A stretch of DNA of 64,000 bases, from contig ML976753.1 in the NCBI GenBank assembly GCA_010015655.1, positions 37,889 through 101,888 of the forward strand, read 5' to 3'. Of this stretch, positions 1-11,553 are shown one piece after another; position 1 is the first letter of the stretch, and the number at the start of each line of letters is the position of its first letter. The position numbers were made by a program, and so were the translations under genes. The DNA is from Bimuria novae-zelandiae CBS 107.79. Its lineage: Eukaryota; Ascomycota; Dothideomycetes; Pleosporales; Didymosphaeriaceae. The notes below the pieces were generated by a model. It had not been told where the DNA came from. It did no database searches and saw nothing but the letters and a program-made list of their open reading frames with translations.

Positions 1-346
1 ACGCCTTAATCTATATCTTTAATTTATATAAGATAGCGCTCCTAGGCACGCTGCTACTTACATAATTAAAGAGCTTTAATTAAGAGGAATTTACCTTATC
101 TTTTAACTAGCGTTCTCGCTAGATCTTAACCTAATTAAGGCAGTGTAGAATAAGATAAAGGACTATATTAAGTAGTATTATCTTAATCTACCTAAGAGTA
201 AGCAGCGTATATATAGCTAGCTACGTAATATTATATAGGAAGCGTAGGACTTAATTAGAAGTAAAATATTTAAGGAGCTTATTAAGAGCATGCTAGCTAG
301 ATGCCAGGCTGTAATTAATGCGAAAGGTAGTCACACTAGGTACTGA
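1..346 (+). mobile_element. RIP-degraded Tc1/mariner transposase, C-terminal part only
   Basis: The first ~350 bases are TpA-rich and unlike the neighbouring DNA. Read on the + strand they resemble the end of a fungal Tc1-like transposase. A degraded SPDLNPIE-type motif (LDLNLIK) lies near 121-140, and the closing residues RCQAVINAKGSHTRY end at a TGA at 344-346. In between are in-frame stops that look like mutated Trp or Gln codons. The rest of the element, including one inverted repeat, lies outside the window. Non-functional relic; family call from motif recognition only. Confidence 0.75.
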
Positions 347-354
347 AATTTATA

Positions 355-688
355 TATAAAAGAGGACAAGCGTGCGAAATTTACATGGCTTGGCATCTTG
401 GCGACACCCCTGTTGTGCGCGGGCCACTCACCTCACTTTTGCCTGATACCACAGTACACACAGCGTCATGGCATCGTCAAACTACCGTCAACATCTCATG
501 TACGCGTCCGCGTGAGAGGAGGTCGGAACTTCTGTAGCGAATCACATTGCACGTAAATAAGCATGTCAGCCAAGGCCCGGGGAAACAGACCGCACGCGAC
601 GCATGAACGTGTCATTGCGGCGCGCCGACTGCACTCACGTACAAATGCCTAGGTCTTCTTTGATTCTCACCAAAGACCTGAGCAGATC
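355..688. other. Intergenic, upstream of the FAD-Rieske gene
   Basis: About 330 bases of normal base composition between the transposon relic and the first gene. They probably hold the promoter and leader of the oxidoreductase. I see no gene, RNA or repeat. Confidence 0.5.
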
Positions 689-2470
689 ATGCGACCTACA
701 TCAATTCTAACGCGATTGCAAATATCTAGACCCTGCACTTCGTATCGGTTCCCGGGCAGCTTGAGAGCACGTCCAACCTCTTTTCCCATCCTTCAATTCA
801 AGACACATCGCACCTACACAATGGTAGCCGATCCCAAACAGTATATGCGCACGTCTGGCGAGACCGATGCGGTCTGGATCCATACCAATCCCTACTCCAG
901 CTACCCAAAGTTTTCGAAGCTCGACCGTGACCTGGAGACTGACGTATGCATTGTGGGCTCGGGCATCTCCGGCGTGTCAATCGCCTATGAGCTGGTTACC
1001 CGAGGCATCAATGTGGTCATGATCGAGGCCCGCGAGATCATCTCTGGAGAAACTGGGCGAACGAGCGGACATTTGGCGAATGACCTGGACGACGGGTACA
1101 CCGAGATTGCAAAGAAGCACGGAGATGAAGGCGCGAAGGCAGCGGCTGAGTCGCACACTTGGGCTTTGAACCGTGTGGGCGAGATCTCGAAACAGCTCGG
1201 CATCGAATGCGAGTACCGGAAGCTGCCTAGCTACGACATTTCGCAGTACCCGCGGAACGCCAGGGAGCATGCTAATGACATGAAGCAGCTCGTGGTGGAC
1301 GGAAAGAAGGCGAGCGAGCTTGGTATCAAGACTGAGTACAAGGAAGGATTTGCCGTGAAAGGCTGGACCGGCGCTATCGACCAGCGCGACGCAGTCATCT
1401 ACCCCGACCAGGCCACGTTCCATCCTACCAAGTACCTCGTGGGGGTGTTGAAGTTCCTCCAGGACCAACCAAACTTCTCATGCTACACCTACACCCGAGC
1501 TATGGACGTGGAGGAGAAGGGAATCGAAGTCCTCGGCATGGACCACAAGGACGTCTATGTGAAGACTATCGACGGCCACACCATCAAATGTCAAGACGCA
1601 GTCGAAGCGACGGTAATACCTCTCCAGAAGCTTTCCGTCGTTGCTGAAGAGGAATACTACCGGACCTACTGCATCGCGATCCGCGTACCCAAGGGTTCCG
1701 TCGAGGACTGCCTTCTCTACGACTCCGCCGAGACTTACAAATACATCCGCTTCACAGAGTGCGATGACAAGGACGACTACATGGTTGTGGGCGGAGGAGA
1801 CCACAAGGTTGGGCAGGGCGACACCATCGCACCCTTCGCGGAGCTGGAGAAGTGGACGCGCGACCGCTTCCCACAAGCCGGCAAGATCGACTACAAGTGG
1901 AGCGGTCAAGTCTTCGAGCCCGTTGATTACATGGCATTCATTGGCAAGAACCAGGGCAAGAAGCACACGTACATCGTCACTGGCGACAGCGGCAATGGCC
2001 TCACGCACGGCGTGCTCGCAGGTAAACTCATTGCAGACGAGATCACAAACACGCCGAACCCCTGGGCCAAGCTCTACAACCCATCCCGTCTCTCCTCTAT
2101 TGCCAAAACTCTTCCCTCTTTGATACAACACGACGTCCAGATCAATGCGCAATACAAACGCTTCCTTCAGACGGACATCAACGATATCGAAGACCTCGTC
2201 CCGGGCGATGGCGGTGTGTTGAACGCCACGGGGAAGAAGCCGATTGCGTGCTACAAGGACGAGAATGGGCAGGTGCACAAGTTCAGCGCAATCTGTCCGC
2301 ATTTACATGGTGTGGTGTGCTGGAACAGTGCTGAGAAGAGCTGGGACTGCCCTGTGCACGGTAGCCGATTTAGCAAGGATGGCGTCCAGATCATAGGGCC
2401 TGCGAAGGCCGGACTTACGCCCGAGAACGACAGTGGAGAGAAGCTGCAGAAGAGGGCGATCGAGATATAA
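689..2470 (+). CDS. FAD-dependent oxidoreductase fused to a C-terminal Rieske [2Fe-2S] domain
   Basis: Uninterrupted 593-residue frame. An N-terminal DAO-type FAD fold is shown by the dinucleotide motif GSGISG at residues 90-95. A C-terminal Rieske domain has Cys536-x-His538 and Cys554-x2-His557, the full cluster ligand set. Such fungal proteins (glycine/D-amino-acid oxidase-like plus Rieske) are probable amine or amino-acid oxidoreductases; the substrate is unknown. The first 44 residues are rich in Arg, Ser and Thr with almost no acidic residues, like a mitochondrial presequence. A second Met (residue 45, position 821) begins where the conserved protein seems to start, so two isoforms are possible. 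Neighbours show no pathway link. Confidence 0.88.
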   Translation: MRPTSILTRLQISRPCTSYRFPGSLRARPTSFPILQFKTHRTYTMVADPKQYMRTSGETDAVWIHTNPYSSYPKFSKLDRDLETDVCIVGSGISGVSIAYELVTRGINVVMIEAREIISGETGRTSGHLANDLDDGYTEIAKKHGDEGAKAAAESHTWALNRVGEISKQLGIECEYRKLPSYDISQYPRNAREHANDMKQLVVDGKKASELGIKTEYKEGFAVKGWTGAIDQRDAVIYPDQATFHPTKYLVGVLKFLQDQPNFSCYTYTRAMDVEEKGIEVLGMDHKDVYVKTIDGHTIKCQDAVEATVIPLQKLSVVAEEEYYRTYCIAIRVPKGSVEDCLLYDSAETYKYIRFTECDDKDDYMVVGGGDHKVGQGDTIAPFAELEKWTRDRFPQAGKIDYKWSGQVFEPVDYMAFIGKNQGKKHTYIVTGDSGNGLTHGVLAGKLIADEITNTPNPWAKLYNPSRLSSIAKTLPSLIQHDVQINAQYKRFLQTDINDIEDLVPGDGGVLNATGKKPIACYKDENGQVHKFSAICPHLHGVVCWNSAEKSWDCPVHGSRFSKDGVQIIGPAKAGLTPENDSGEKLQKRAIEI

Positions 2471-3051
2471 TGCTCATGACCAGGCTACACAGTGATGAAG
2501 GCAAGCGGGCGCTGTTAGGGTCCTGTCTCTTTGTATATTAAGGAATACATCCCTGGTACCCAACTTAACGCGTTCTTGCCAAACTAGAAGCCGACATAAA
2601 TAGAGATGGACTTGAAAGGCAACTTTACGAAGTCCGTTCTCACTCCTATCCCCGCTCGCCAAGGGCTCCGCCCCCACCGTCTCCACCCCAGACCTCCTGA
2701 ACCTTTACTCCGCACCAACCAGCACATACTTTGTCACAACAGTCTGACTAACCGTACGTTGGCCTCACTCCGCCGTAGCAATCACATCGTCACTCCAACC
2801 CTGCGATTCCGCGTACGTATCCTCACACCACCAACAAGTTCAAAATAGGCCTTCCTCATTCTTCCACAAACATGTATAAAGCCATACATATAAGTCACCC
2901 AGCACCCAGCATCCAGCCTCCAGCACCTAGTCTCTAGCATTCAGCACCTCGTCTCTAGTACCCAGCACCTAGTCTCGTATCCAGCACCCAGCTTCCAACC
3001 TCCAGCACCCAGCGACCCGCATCCATCAGTCTCCCATTCACTCTCAGCAAA
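2471..3051. other. Intergenic and leader of the RidA gene
   Basis: About 580 bases. The last ~130 hold an imperfect CCAGCACC-type repeat array (listed separately). A frame at 2606-2848 exists, but it is proline-rich, unrelated to anything I recognise and without supporting splice signals, so I do not call it. Confidence 0.5.
2895..3015 (+). repeat. Imperfect tandem repeats of CAGCACC / TAGTCTC units
   Basis: Short units such as CCAGCACC, CAGCACCTAGTCTC and CCAGCATCC recur through about 120 bases directly upstream of the RidA start codon. Units are imperfect, roughly 8-20 bases. The array ends about 40 bases before the ATG, so it is probably transcribed as 5' leader or lies in the core promoter. 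Confidence 0.7.
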
Positions 3052-3515
3052 ATGTCCCACCTCCCCTACTTCGACTACCCAACCTTCGGCACGCGCACAA
3101 AGCGCGACCTCAACGCCTCGCAAGCCGTGCGCGTTAACAACGCCATCGAAATCTCCGGCCAGGGCGGGTGGGATCCCGTGACTGAGGAGTTTCCTGTTGC
3201 GCTGGCCGACGAGCTGGACCAAGCCTTCTCTAACGTGCAGCTCGCGCTACAAACGGCGGGAGGGAAAGGGTGGGAAGGCGTGTATAAAGTTCGCATGTAC
3301 ATCAGTCTGAGGGACCAGGATGGGTGGCCCGAGTACGCGGAGAGTTTGATAAGGGGGTTGAAGAAGTGGTGTCCGGTGAGTGAGGGCGGGGGTGATAGAG
3401 AGAGGGTAGGTGCTAATGAGGGCAGAATCATGGGCCGATTGTGACGGTTGTGGAAGTTAAGGGTTTGTTTAGGGATATGCGGGTTGAGATTGAGGCGACG
3501 GAGCACTTGGGGTAG
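3052..3515 (+). CDS. RidA/YjgF/UK114-family protein
   Basis: Two exons, 3052-3375 and 3426-3515, encode 137 residues. The 50 bp intron has a GTGAGT donor and a TGCTAATGA branch point. RidA-family proteins hydrolyse reactive enamine/imine intermediates made by PLP enzymes. Family features seen are the start of the domain (NNAIEISGQGG), the KVRMYISL strand and the C-terminal stretch NHGPIVTVVEVKGL followed by RVEIEA. The Arg in VRVEIEA-type ends, which binds the carboxylate in the family, is present. Length matches the family. No targeting sequence, so probably cytosolic. A paralogue with another role is possible because the family is functionally broad. Confidence 0.9.
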
Positions 3516-3832
3516 GCATGGCAGAAGGATATAAGAGGTGGAGATACAGTGTGAGTGGTAACTGGCGTCAATGTTCCGCACGTGGATCGGGCGTTGTATG
3601 AGGTGTCGAGCTGCGTCAAGGTCCATTGTTCTTGATCGATGTTGAAGCAAAGTATCGTGGATGCATGATTTATCCTAACCTAGGATTCTATAAAGAGCTA
3701 GCACGTATACAAAGTGGAGGTGCAACGCCTTGCGTGTTACTCCAGGACTGGCAATACAGTGCCCAAATCGTACAAAAAACTTTACAGATGCCTCAACCAT
3801 AGCCTACCCTATTTACCCATACATGCACTACC
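3516..3832. other. Intergenic, convergent gene ends
   Basis: About 317 bases between the RidA stop and the stop of the oppositely oriented coiled-coil gene. It should hold both 3' untranslated regions. No further feature seen. Confidence 0.5.
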
Positions 3833-6800
3833 TCAAGCCCTCAATCCAGGATACTCTGCCCCGGCCAACCCCGCCTGCCTCTTCCGCGGCGGCTCCTCAT
3901 GATCGTCACCCTTCTTACTATTCCTCTTCGGGCCATTCTTCGGCGCCGGATACGTGTCCACAAACTGATCGCTCGCATGCGCCCGCTTGCAGTTCTTGTT
4001 CTGGCAATTATGCAGATTCTCACACTGGGGGCGTCGGCAGATTTCGTTCTTGGCCTGGCAATTGTAGCAGCCGTCCGGGCTGTCGTCGCACCAAGTATTC
4101 CACCAGTTTTGATGGCAATTGAGGCAGACGGGCCCGGCATAGCCGCCGTTGGGGATGTCTTTCGGGTCGCCCCAGCGGAGGTCACTGGCGCGAGATTGAG
4201 AGCGCGAAGGAGAGCGGGTCTCGGAGCTGGAGGGGACGGGGTGCTGGTCTGCAGGGTGCATCTGGGTGCCTGGGTATGTCAGTCTGGGTTTCATGATAAT
4301 GTCGGATGAACTTACCGTATTGCTGGAGCTCAGGAAGGCTCGTAAGATCATCTAATCCGATTGGTATCTCGTTGTTGTTCTGCACCTGGCCGTTGAAATT
4401 GCCCTGAGGTATCCCGCTGTTCATGTTCTGGAATTGGCCATTCACGTTGTTCAAAACCCCGGAGTCGATGTGGTTCTGCATCTGGCCGCGGCTGTTGTTG
4501 TTGACATGGATTGCGTTCCCAAAATTCGTCTGGAACGGGTCATCGACACCGCTGTCGTTCATCCCAAGTGCGAAGTTGTGATTGAACATTCTGAGACCAT
4601 CATTGAGTTCATAGAAGGCCTGATTATTCGGCTGCTGGAAGCCTCCATTCATCACGGGCTGTGGAAACTGTGGCATTGCGTTGTCGAACAAGTTTGTGTT
4701 GTTCATCGGCGGGTTCCAGTCCACGCTGGGGGTTTGCTTTTGCGGGGGCCCTGAGATAGGGAAGCTGTTTGCGTTGGGTGTCTGCCTCATAGCATCTAGG
4801 CGTTTGATTAGTCCATGTTGCGCATGATTGACATTCCTAGCACGACTTACTCATGTTAGCCAACGCAGCCTTTCCATACTGTTGGAAAATGTTTGATTGC
4901 GGTTGTTGCATCGGATTTGGGAGTTGGCCGCCATTTTGTGGGTGATTCCGTGTGCTTGCCAACTGCGATGCTTGCACTCTAGGCGAACGGCGTGGCGAAG
5001 CAGACGGAATGTCATACGGTTCGGTGCGTGTGCCAGCAGCGGCCGGGTTTTGAGCCACAATATTCTCAAAACCGGATCGTGCGTTAGATGCAGCCCCGTT
5101 GAATGCACTCGCTTGTGCGGTAGCGGTATGCATTCCCGTATGCGCCGCTTTCTGCCCCTGTTGAAATCGTCCCAGCTCTTGGTGATATTTTCGTAGTATG
5201 GAAGCCTCATGCACGGTATTGTTCATCAGCTGACGGCAGGCCACTTGGACAGCCCGTGCGCTCACTTTCGGATCGGTGCTAAACATGTCACGCTCTGATT
5301 CAGCCAGGCTGCCAGAAGCGGCGTATTTGGACATAACATGGTTTAGAACGAACTGGGGTAGCCAGCGGCCGAAATGCTGCCGCTGCTGCGGTGATAGTTG
5401 TTGCAAATGGTTTTGCTGCGGAGTCTTCGATATGGGCGCCGGATTCGGTCGGCCTATATGCTCGGAAGCAGTGGTAGGAGCACTGTATACAGTCAGCGTG
5501 AAATAGCAGAGTAAGGGCAATAGCTCCATCATAGAGATTACAAAGCGAGAGATTTCTCAATAATTCCGTAATCCGGAACTTTAGCCTCACCTTCGCTGTG
5601 TCGCGATTTGACTAGCAGAACTATAACCACTACTTGAGGGAAATAGCTGTCGGGAAGGTGGCTGCAGGCCAGCAGGGGAGGACATCAGGCTTCGGCGATC
5701 CAAAAGAGGCGTTCCACTGTGCTCATGAATGTACTCAGCGGTTAATGGAGAAGAATGGTTTTGATGGCGCATAGCTATGGGAGTCGCCACTCCATTCTGA
5801 CCATTCAGGAACGTTGTGCCGGTGGTCGAATGAAGGTGGCTGTTGTTCTTGCTGTACGAGGCGCTTCCACGACGCGAGGATAGATTGACATTCTGAGGCG
5901 TTCCCGGTGTTCTAGAAGCAGTTGTACCGTTCCATCTGTTAGGCGTCTGTAGCGGATGTGTCATCGTCGAAGGAGAAGCACCTGTCATATTCCTAAGATT
6001 AAGTCAGCTCACGCCATCTGCTTTGACGATATAGAATCTGTTCATACAATGAAGGGTCCAGAGTCGCCCTGTGTGGCGTCGGCGTCGAGGGCTGCAACTG
6101 ATGGACATGTGCCTGGCGCAACTGCTCGAGATAGTCCTTCTTAGGGCTCATTGCAAGCCTGTGTTCTTCTTCGCGCTTCCTCATCTGATTTTTCATCCAG
6201 GCCAGCTCCTTATCTTTCTTATCGAGGTCGTCTTGCAGCTTGGCTTTCTGCTCTTCGAGTTCGTTCTTGTCCTGCGAAATGGTGTCTAGTTGCTTCTGCA
6301 GTGAAGAGCTCGCCGACTTCAGCTCCGATACCTCCGCTTTCAGGCCGGGGACCCTGAGCACCTCTTCTTGGGCTGCCGCCATACCGCGCTCGAGGAACTC
6401 TTTGCGGCTCTTCTCTGTGTCTAAACCCTTCTGTTTAGATTCGAGCTGTTCGGTTAGGGCTTGCTTCTCCTGTTCATGGGCCTCGTGAATCTCAGCCTCC
6501 TTTTGTTGGTGCAGAGCCTGCAATTGATTGACCTTCTGAGCGACTTAGGAATGGTAAGTAAGTTGGTATATCTGCAGCAGTTCGCCGTGCTCTGTCACTC
6601 ACTTATTCCTTGATACTGCTCAACCAAAACCCCGGTGTTTGCCGGTTGATGCTCGAGCTGCTGGGCCATGTTCGCAGCTTCTTGCTTGAGTCGTTGTATC
6701 TCGCGCTCAGTCCATGCGATGTAGTCCTCGTGGTCAAGACGCTGCCTGTTCATTTGTTGTTTCAGGCGCTCGGCTTCTCGTATCGCGGCCATTTTCTCCT

Positions 6801-6990
6801 GGTGGCGCTTCTGCGAGCGCTGGAAGGCGAGGCCACACTCGTCACAATTGGGATTCCCTCGCAACATAGAGCTTGGGAAATTACTAATTGCAGCCTTGCC
6901 AGCGTCCCTAGTATTACGATCGCCAGCATCGCCAGCATCGATAGTATTGCCAGTACCGCCCGCGTCGCCCGCGGGTACTTGGGAGGACAT
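3833..6990 (-). CDS. Large coiled-coil protein with N- and C-terminal Cys motifs (unknown function)
   Basis: Six exons on the minus strand: 6990-6603, 6543-6048, 5992-5591, 5482-4851, 4795-4316, 4269-3833; introns of 59, 55, 108, 55 and 46 bp. Phases fit and give 944 residues. The start is the first Met after which conserved-looking sequence begins; the frame runs further upstream without need. Seen: a Gly/Asp-rich start with DAGDAGD repeats, a Cys49-x2-Cys52 pair (CDECG), a long Glu/Lys/Gln-rich coiled coil over roughly residues 60-270, then Ser/Asn/Gln-rich disordered sequence. The C-terminal ~100 residues hold a Cys/His cluster (CLNC, CYNC, CRRPQC, CQNKNC, then AH) and a basic patch PPRKRQ. 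The cluster looks zinc-binding and the basic patch could be nuclear targeting; both are inference. I do not recognise the family. Confidence 0.75.
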
Positions 6991-7792
6991 GGCGGATATC
7001 TGCGAAGCTGGAGAGAAGATGGAACCGTTAGCGATGACAGTAAACGGAGGCGCGCGTGAGAGCGACAACAGAGGCTGTTTGCGTGTCCGCGGCGTGGGGT
7101 CGGCGCGAAGGTCAAAGATGAGAGAGCGAGTCGAGACGGGCAAAGTGACGTAGAAGTTGAGAAGTCGTACGCCGCGCCGATAAATCGGTGGCGAGGTCGG
7201 CGTTGATTGTAATCACGATAAGCAGTGTTGAGTGAAGGATGGCCTCCCGGCCTCGAGATTTATGGATTCGCAGCGTCACGTGCGCCCGTACTTGGCAGCG
7301 GGCATATTATTATTCCGCTGCCAGAGGTACCCTTGAGGTAAGAGAATCGTTCCAAACGGGTGTGTCGGACGTGAACCGTATTGTACCTTGGTCGCAGTTG
7401 GTAGACGCAGTGCACCGTACCATAGTTCACACCCCGCGGCAGACTGCGGAATATATTTTTGCAGCGGCTTTCCGAAGCAATGCAACACTGTACGTAGACA
7501 CACTTGGTGGAGCTGCAGCATATAAGGGTCTTGTTATGTATCAGTACCAGTCGATCGTAAATCTAGCACGTATGCTCACCTGCGGGTCCAAGGCTCAGCA
7601 CGCGCGAATTTTGTCGCTCATTCAGGGCCGGCAGAAAGGAAGCCATCCTACCGCAATGCACGCGAGTTTCTGCAGTCTGTACGAGAAACAAAGGGTGAAG
7701 AGAAGGATCGCATTATCATTTAAGCCGACTTGACATGTCTACCATGAAGCGGTCGACCATGAAGCGCATCGCATCGTCACTCCCCTGGTCAC
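6991..7792. other. Intergenic with one doubtful ORF
   Basis: About 800 bases between the start of the coiled-coil gene and the end of the glucosidase gene. A 164-codon frame beginning ATG at 7239 and ending at 7733 lies here on the + strand. It has no recognisable motif, and its length could arise by chance, so I leave it as a doubtful hypothetical ORF. Confidence 0.3.
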
Positions 7793-10356
7793 CTACACAA
7801 GAAGCTCTCCGTTCAATTTCAGATCGCGCGAACTGAACCCGACATGCACACCGATGGAGCTTGAAGGCAGCGTCCAAGTCTGAGCGATTACATCCCAGGA
7901 GCTCAAGTCACGTCGCATAAGCGGAAACTCAACTGTCGACGACTGCCCCGGAGCCAAAGTTATCTTGTCAAATCCACGGAGGTTCCGCACGGGCGTCTTT
8001 GCACCTGCCTCAGCTGGAAGCGACAGATAGAGCTGGGGTACGGCGGCGCCCTGTATGGCCCCAGTATTCTTGACAACAGCACAAACTGTAGCCAATGTCT
8101 GCCAAAGCTCCTCGTTGCCACCAGGAATGATCTTGGCCGATGGGCTCGGTACACGCGAAGCGTTAGTTGCAAGAACATGAATCTTTAGTTCGGACAGCTC
8201 GAAAGTGGTATAGCTGAGTCCAAAGCCAAACTCATACGCTACACTCTTGTTCGCAGCATCGAATTCCTTGTAATCGATCAGGTTACCTTCAGTGAAATCG
8301 TCCTGCCAGGCATTGGGGTTAGTGGACTCCAGAAGTTCGGTACTGTTGACGATTTTGATGGTATAATCCGTCTCGTTATTTGCAATCGTGTAAGGGAGCT
8401 TGCCGGATGGGTTGACGTCACCCCAGAGGACGTCCACGATGGAATTGCCCGTTTCTTGACCAGGCAAATGAGCAGCCAAGATAGCAGTAACATTGGGATT
8501 ATCTTTCCACGGAAGTACTTGAGGTGAGGCACCATGTAGGACGACAACCGTGTTAGCACACTGTGCTGTGACTTCATTAACAACGATAGTGGAGTTCCAC
8601 TCGGGGATCAGTGTGGTTCGATCTGCACCCTCGGTCGCCCAGGACTTCAGGAAGAGGATGCAAACATCCAAGGGAGTTGGTGCTAGCAAGGCGAGACCGC
8701 CCGCTGCGATCTGAGTATTATCTGTAACATACTGCACAAGGGCTCCGTAGGGTTGAACACGGGCTTTAATAGCGTCCAGCGGTGAGACAACATAGGTAAA
8801 GCGCCCAGTACCTGAGCCTCCTCCAGCCGCTAGAGTGCCGATGTCGTAGTCTCCACCTCCCAGATTTGAGATCGAAAGCGAATATTGACCAGTGGTAAAA
8901 TCAGCCGCATCGTTGCCGAAAACGCCAATATTCTTAGGATTCTTGAGAGGCAGCGTATTGTTGACATTCTTCAAAAGTACAGTTCCCGCTGCACCTAGCT
9001 CCCGGATAAGTGTGGTATGATCAGCGCGCACATCTACAAGTGGGCCTAGCGTGTAGTTGTACTTCCAATCGGCCCTGTTGTAGAAGCTCAACGGGATCGT
9101 CGACTCGTCTATGACTGGAAATCCGAGGTCCTGACCGAGATGATAGTAAGGTGTCATAATGCGAAGAATCATATCATCGATACGCTCGAGAGGGAGGCTG
9201 CCATTAGTGATGGCTATGGAGACATTGCCACCCCAGAGGCTGGGAGGCGCGCCTGAGAAACCAATGCCACCAGGCATGTTCATGTCTAGACCGGCTTCGA
9301 TCGATGCGACTCCTGTATGCGTAGCCAACCAATCGGACATGACGTATCCCTGGAATCCGAGTTCGTCCTTGAGCAAACCGTTGAGCGTTTTGCTGTTCTG
9401 GCACCCGTAAGAACCATTTAGTCTGTTGTACGAACACATGATGGACGATGTTCCCGCCTTGACAGCGTTTGCAAAGGGCCACAGATAGGTTTCGTGCATG
9501 GTCTTGTCGTCGATATTACTAGAGATGGCCTCTATTCCTGCCGGTGTGGGGTTCCGCATGGTCTCCTGTTCATTCCCGATGTAGTGTTTTATGCAAGCTT
9601 GAACGCCAGTAGATTGCATTCCAAGCACCGTTTCTTCGACGAGCACGCCGGAAAGATATGCATCAGGGGAAAATCCCTCCCAATTGCGGCCACCGAAAGC
9701 TGTCCGTCCGAGGGGACCCACCACCGGTCCCAGGACAACTTGCGAGCCTTTGCCTTTACGAACAGATCAGTCAAGCTGAAATATAACGGTAAAACCGTAG
9801 GTATATCGGGCATTACATAGGTTGTGGTTTTCATACCTTTAAATTCTTCTGCCATCTCTACACCACGTTGTTTCACCAAAGCACGGTCCCATGATGCGGC
9901 TGCTGTCACTCCTGCAGGAAAGACGCTTGCGTATACAGCCTGACGGATTGCAAGAGGTCCGTCTTGGAGACATAGTCCACTGAAGTTAAGCCGTGGGATC
10001 GGTGCGATGTTGCCAACGCAAGGACCGGCCACACCTGTTGAAGTAAGAAGATGGTACCGAGGACGCGCAAATGCTTCCGTACCAGTGATCATGAAGGTTT
10101 TCTCATCCAGAGTCAATTGGGCCACAAAAGCCTTTGCCTTCGCTAGCGCTGTTTCCCAGCCTCCGGTACCGGTGATGTTCGCTATACATATCATTAGTAG
10201 GCTTGATTGATCAATGTAGGTGTGGCAAGTTGCCCACGTAGGCTACGTACGTGAAGGGTAGACGGGTGGGCTTGTTCCATACTGCGTATGCTCAATGCCA
10301 AATTGAGCATAACTTGTACTGGCCATGGTGAGCCACGCCAACACTGGAGACAACAT
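7793..10356 (-). CDS. Secreted GH3 beta-glucosidase
   Basis: Three exons, 10356-10251, 10181-9837 and 9753-7793, give 803 residues; introns are 69 and 83 bp with CTAAT and TTGACTGA branch points. The first exon encodes a signal peptide (MLSPVLAWLTMASTSYA). The mature protein has the GH3 order: barrel domain with GPVVGPLGR, GGRNWEGF and KHYIGNEQE; nucleophile Asp291 in YVMSDW; an alpha/beta sandwich domain; and a fibronectin III-like end. It should act outside the cell on cello-oligosaccharides or other beta-glucosides. Asn-x-Ser/Thr sites are frequent, fitting secretion. No neighbouring carbohydrate genes. Exact substrate cannot be read from sequence. Confidence 0.95.
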
Positions 10357-11548
10357 TTTCGAATGAGGCAGCTGACGCTTGTAATGTCACTGTTCAGCGT
10401 CCTCGTGCGTGATTTATAGATTCCCGTAAGTCCTCGCACCTCGGGTTCGGCTTCAGGCCGTGACATTTCCGCTTCTGTCAGCGCCTCAGAGGCCGGGCTC
10501 AAGGAGACGGTGCCCCATACCGCAGGCTACCTTTACCCCTCTCTCTTACGCCGTCGAAAAAAGTCGCAGATAGCGCACCAACTATCTCCTGCCAGAACTA
10601 ACCAAAATACGGTCAAGTCATCCCCGGCTAATCTGCGGCTTTCGGGGGAGTAAGAGCCCTCTGTACTATGGTTGCGGGGCCCTCGCGTAAAGGTGGAAGT
10701 GGGCAATAAGGACGCGATTATTCGCTCGTGTGCTACCCCAGGATAAGCAATACAATAGCCAAATTTCAGCTTCATGCTCTCATGTGTTGCCCCAGGCTAA
10801 TTAATACAGTACCGTAGCCAACTTTCAGCTTCATGCGAGAGATGGGGCAAGATACGCTGGATACGCGTACTGTACAGCGTTTGGGACAAGCCCTAATGCT
10901 GTTGGATAGCTGTCCTAGCAAGCATATTCGTTGGCAATTGGGAAGTGTGCGCTTGTGACGCAATGGAATGATGTCCGCGCAACGCCTCGGACAAGTACCG
11001 TTGCGGACCTTGGCTCAGTTGGTGCAAGTACTGCTTGGCAAACCCTTGAAGTATCTCACGTAATGGCGGAGGATCACTCGGAGAGGTTTGGTCTTTTGTG
11101 GGTGGGAGAAAGCGGGGATTGTGGGGAAGGAGTTTGCACAGCACGTCCTTTCCCGTTTGGGATGGGTTCCCGTACCTTCATATCCAATCACGAACGGGCT
11201 CGCTCAACTCCATCCCAAGAACACCGAACCCGTGCGGCCCGCAGGCACGTTGCAATTTGGCAAAGCTTCGGCTTTTGACAATGCTTGCAAGAACATCCAG
11301 GGACAATCTTGACTTGCTCAGGCTCTCCGAGGCTCAAGCGAATCGGTCTTCTTTATCCGTAGCCTTCGCTCACGGCATTCGCCTCGGTACTTTCTGCGTG
11401 ATTTTAGTGGTTATGATGCTGAAGGTAAAGAAGAGCTTTTGTAAAAATTTGGTGGCGGAGGGAACGAACTTTGGAGGGCCAGATATAGTACCTCTGGGAT
11501 TGTATGCAGATGCGCTTGGTATAATGGATCTAGAACAGATGCTATTTG
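10357..11548. other. Intergenic, gene-poor, with tandem copies of a dispersed repeat
   Basis: About 1.2 kb upstream of the glucosidase gene. It includes its promoter and two copies of a dispersed repeat (listed separately). Frames of 60-157 codons in 10533-11571 overlap each other on both strands and show no motif or splice support; I call none of them. Confidence 0.45.
10727..10834 (+). repeat. Two tandem copies of a dispersed repeat (CCCAGGATAAGCAATACA type)
   Basis: Two adjacent copies about 56 bases apart (from 10727 and from 10781). Both have GTGTGY/GTGTTG, then CCCCAGG, TAA, AATACA, TAGCCAA and a closing TTTCAGCTTCATG. The CCCAGGATAAGCAATACA core is also found at 19391-19411, 44884-44904 and 50800-50820 in this window. 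Confidence 0.65.
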
Positions 11549-11553
11549 GCATC

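Noticed and set aside
1478..2302. 274-codon minus-strand frame inside the FAD-Rieske gene
   Set aside because: Antisense shadow of a clearly conserved protein.
2895..3015. CRISPR-like array
   Set aside because: Units are degenerate and lack regular spacers, and the DNA is eukaryotic.
7239..7733. 164-codon open frame on the + strand
   Set aside because: No motif, no splice signals, and of a length expected occasionally by chance; mentioned only as a doubtful ORF.
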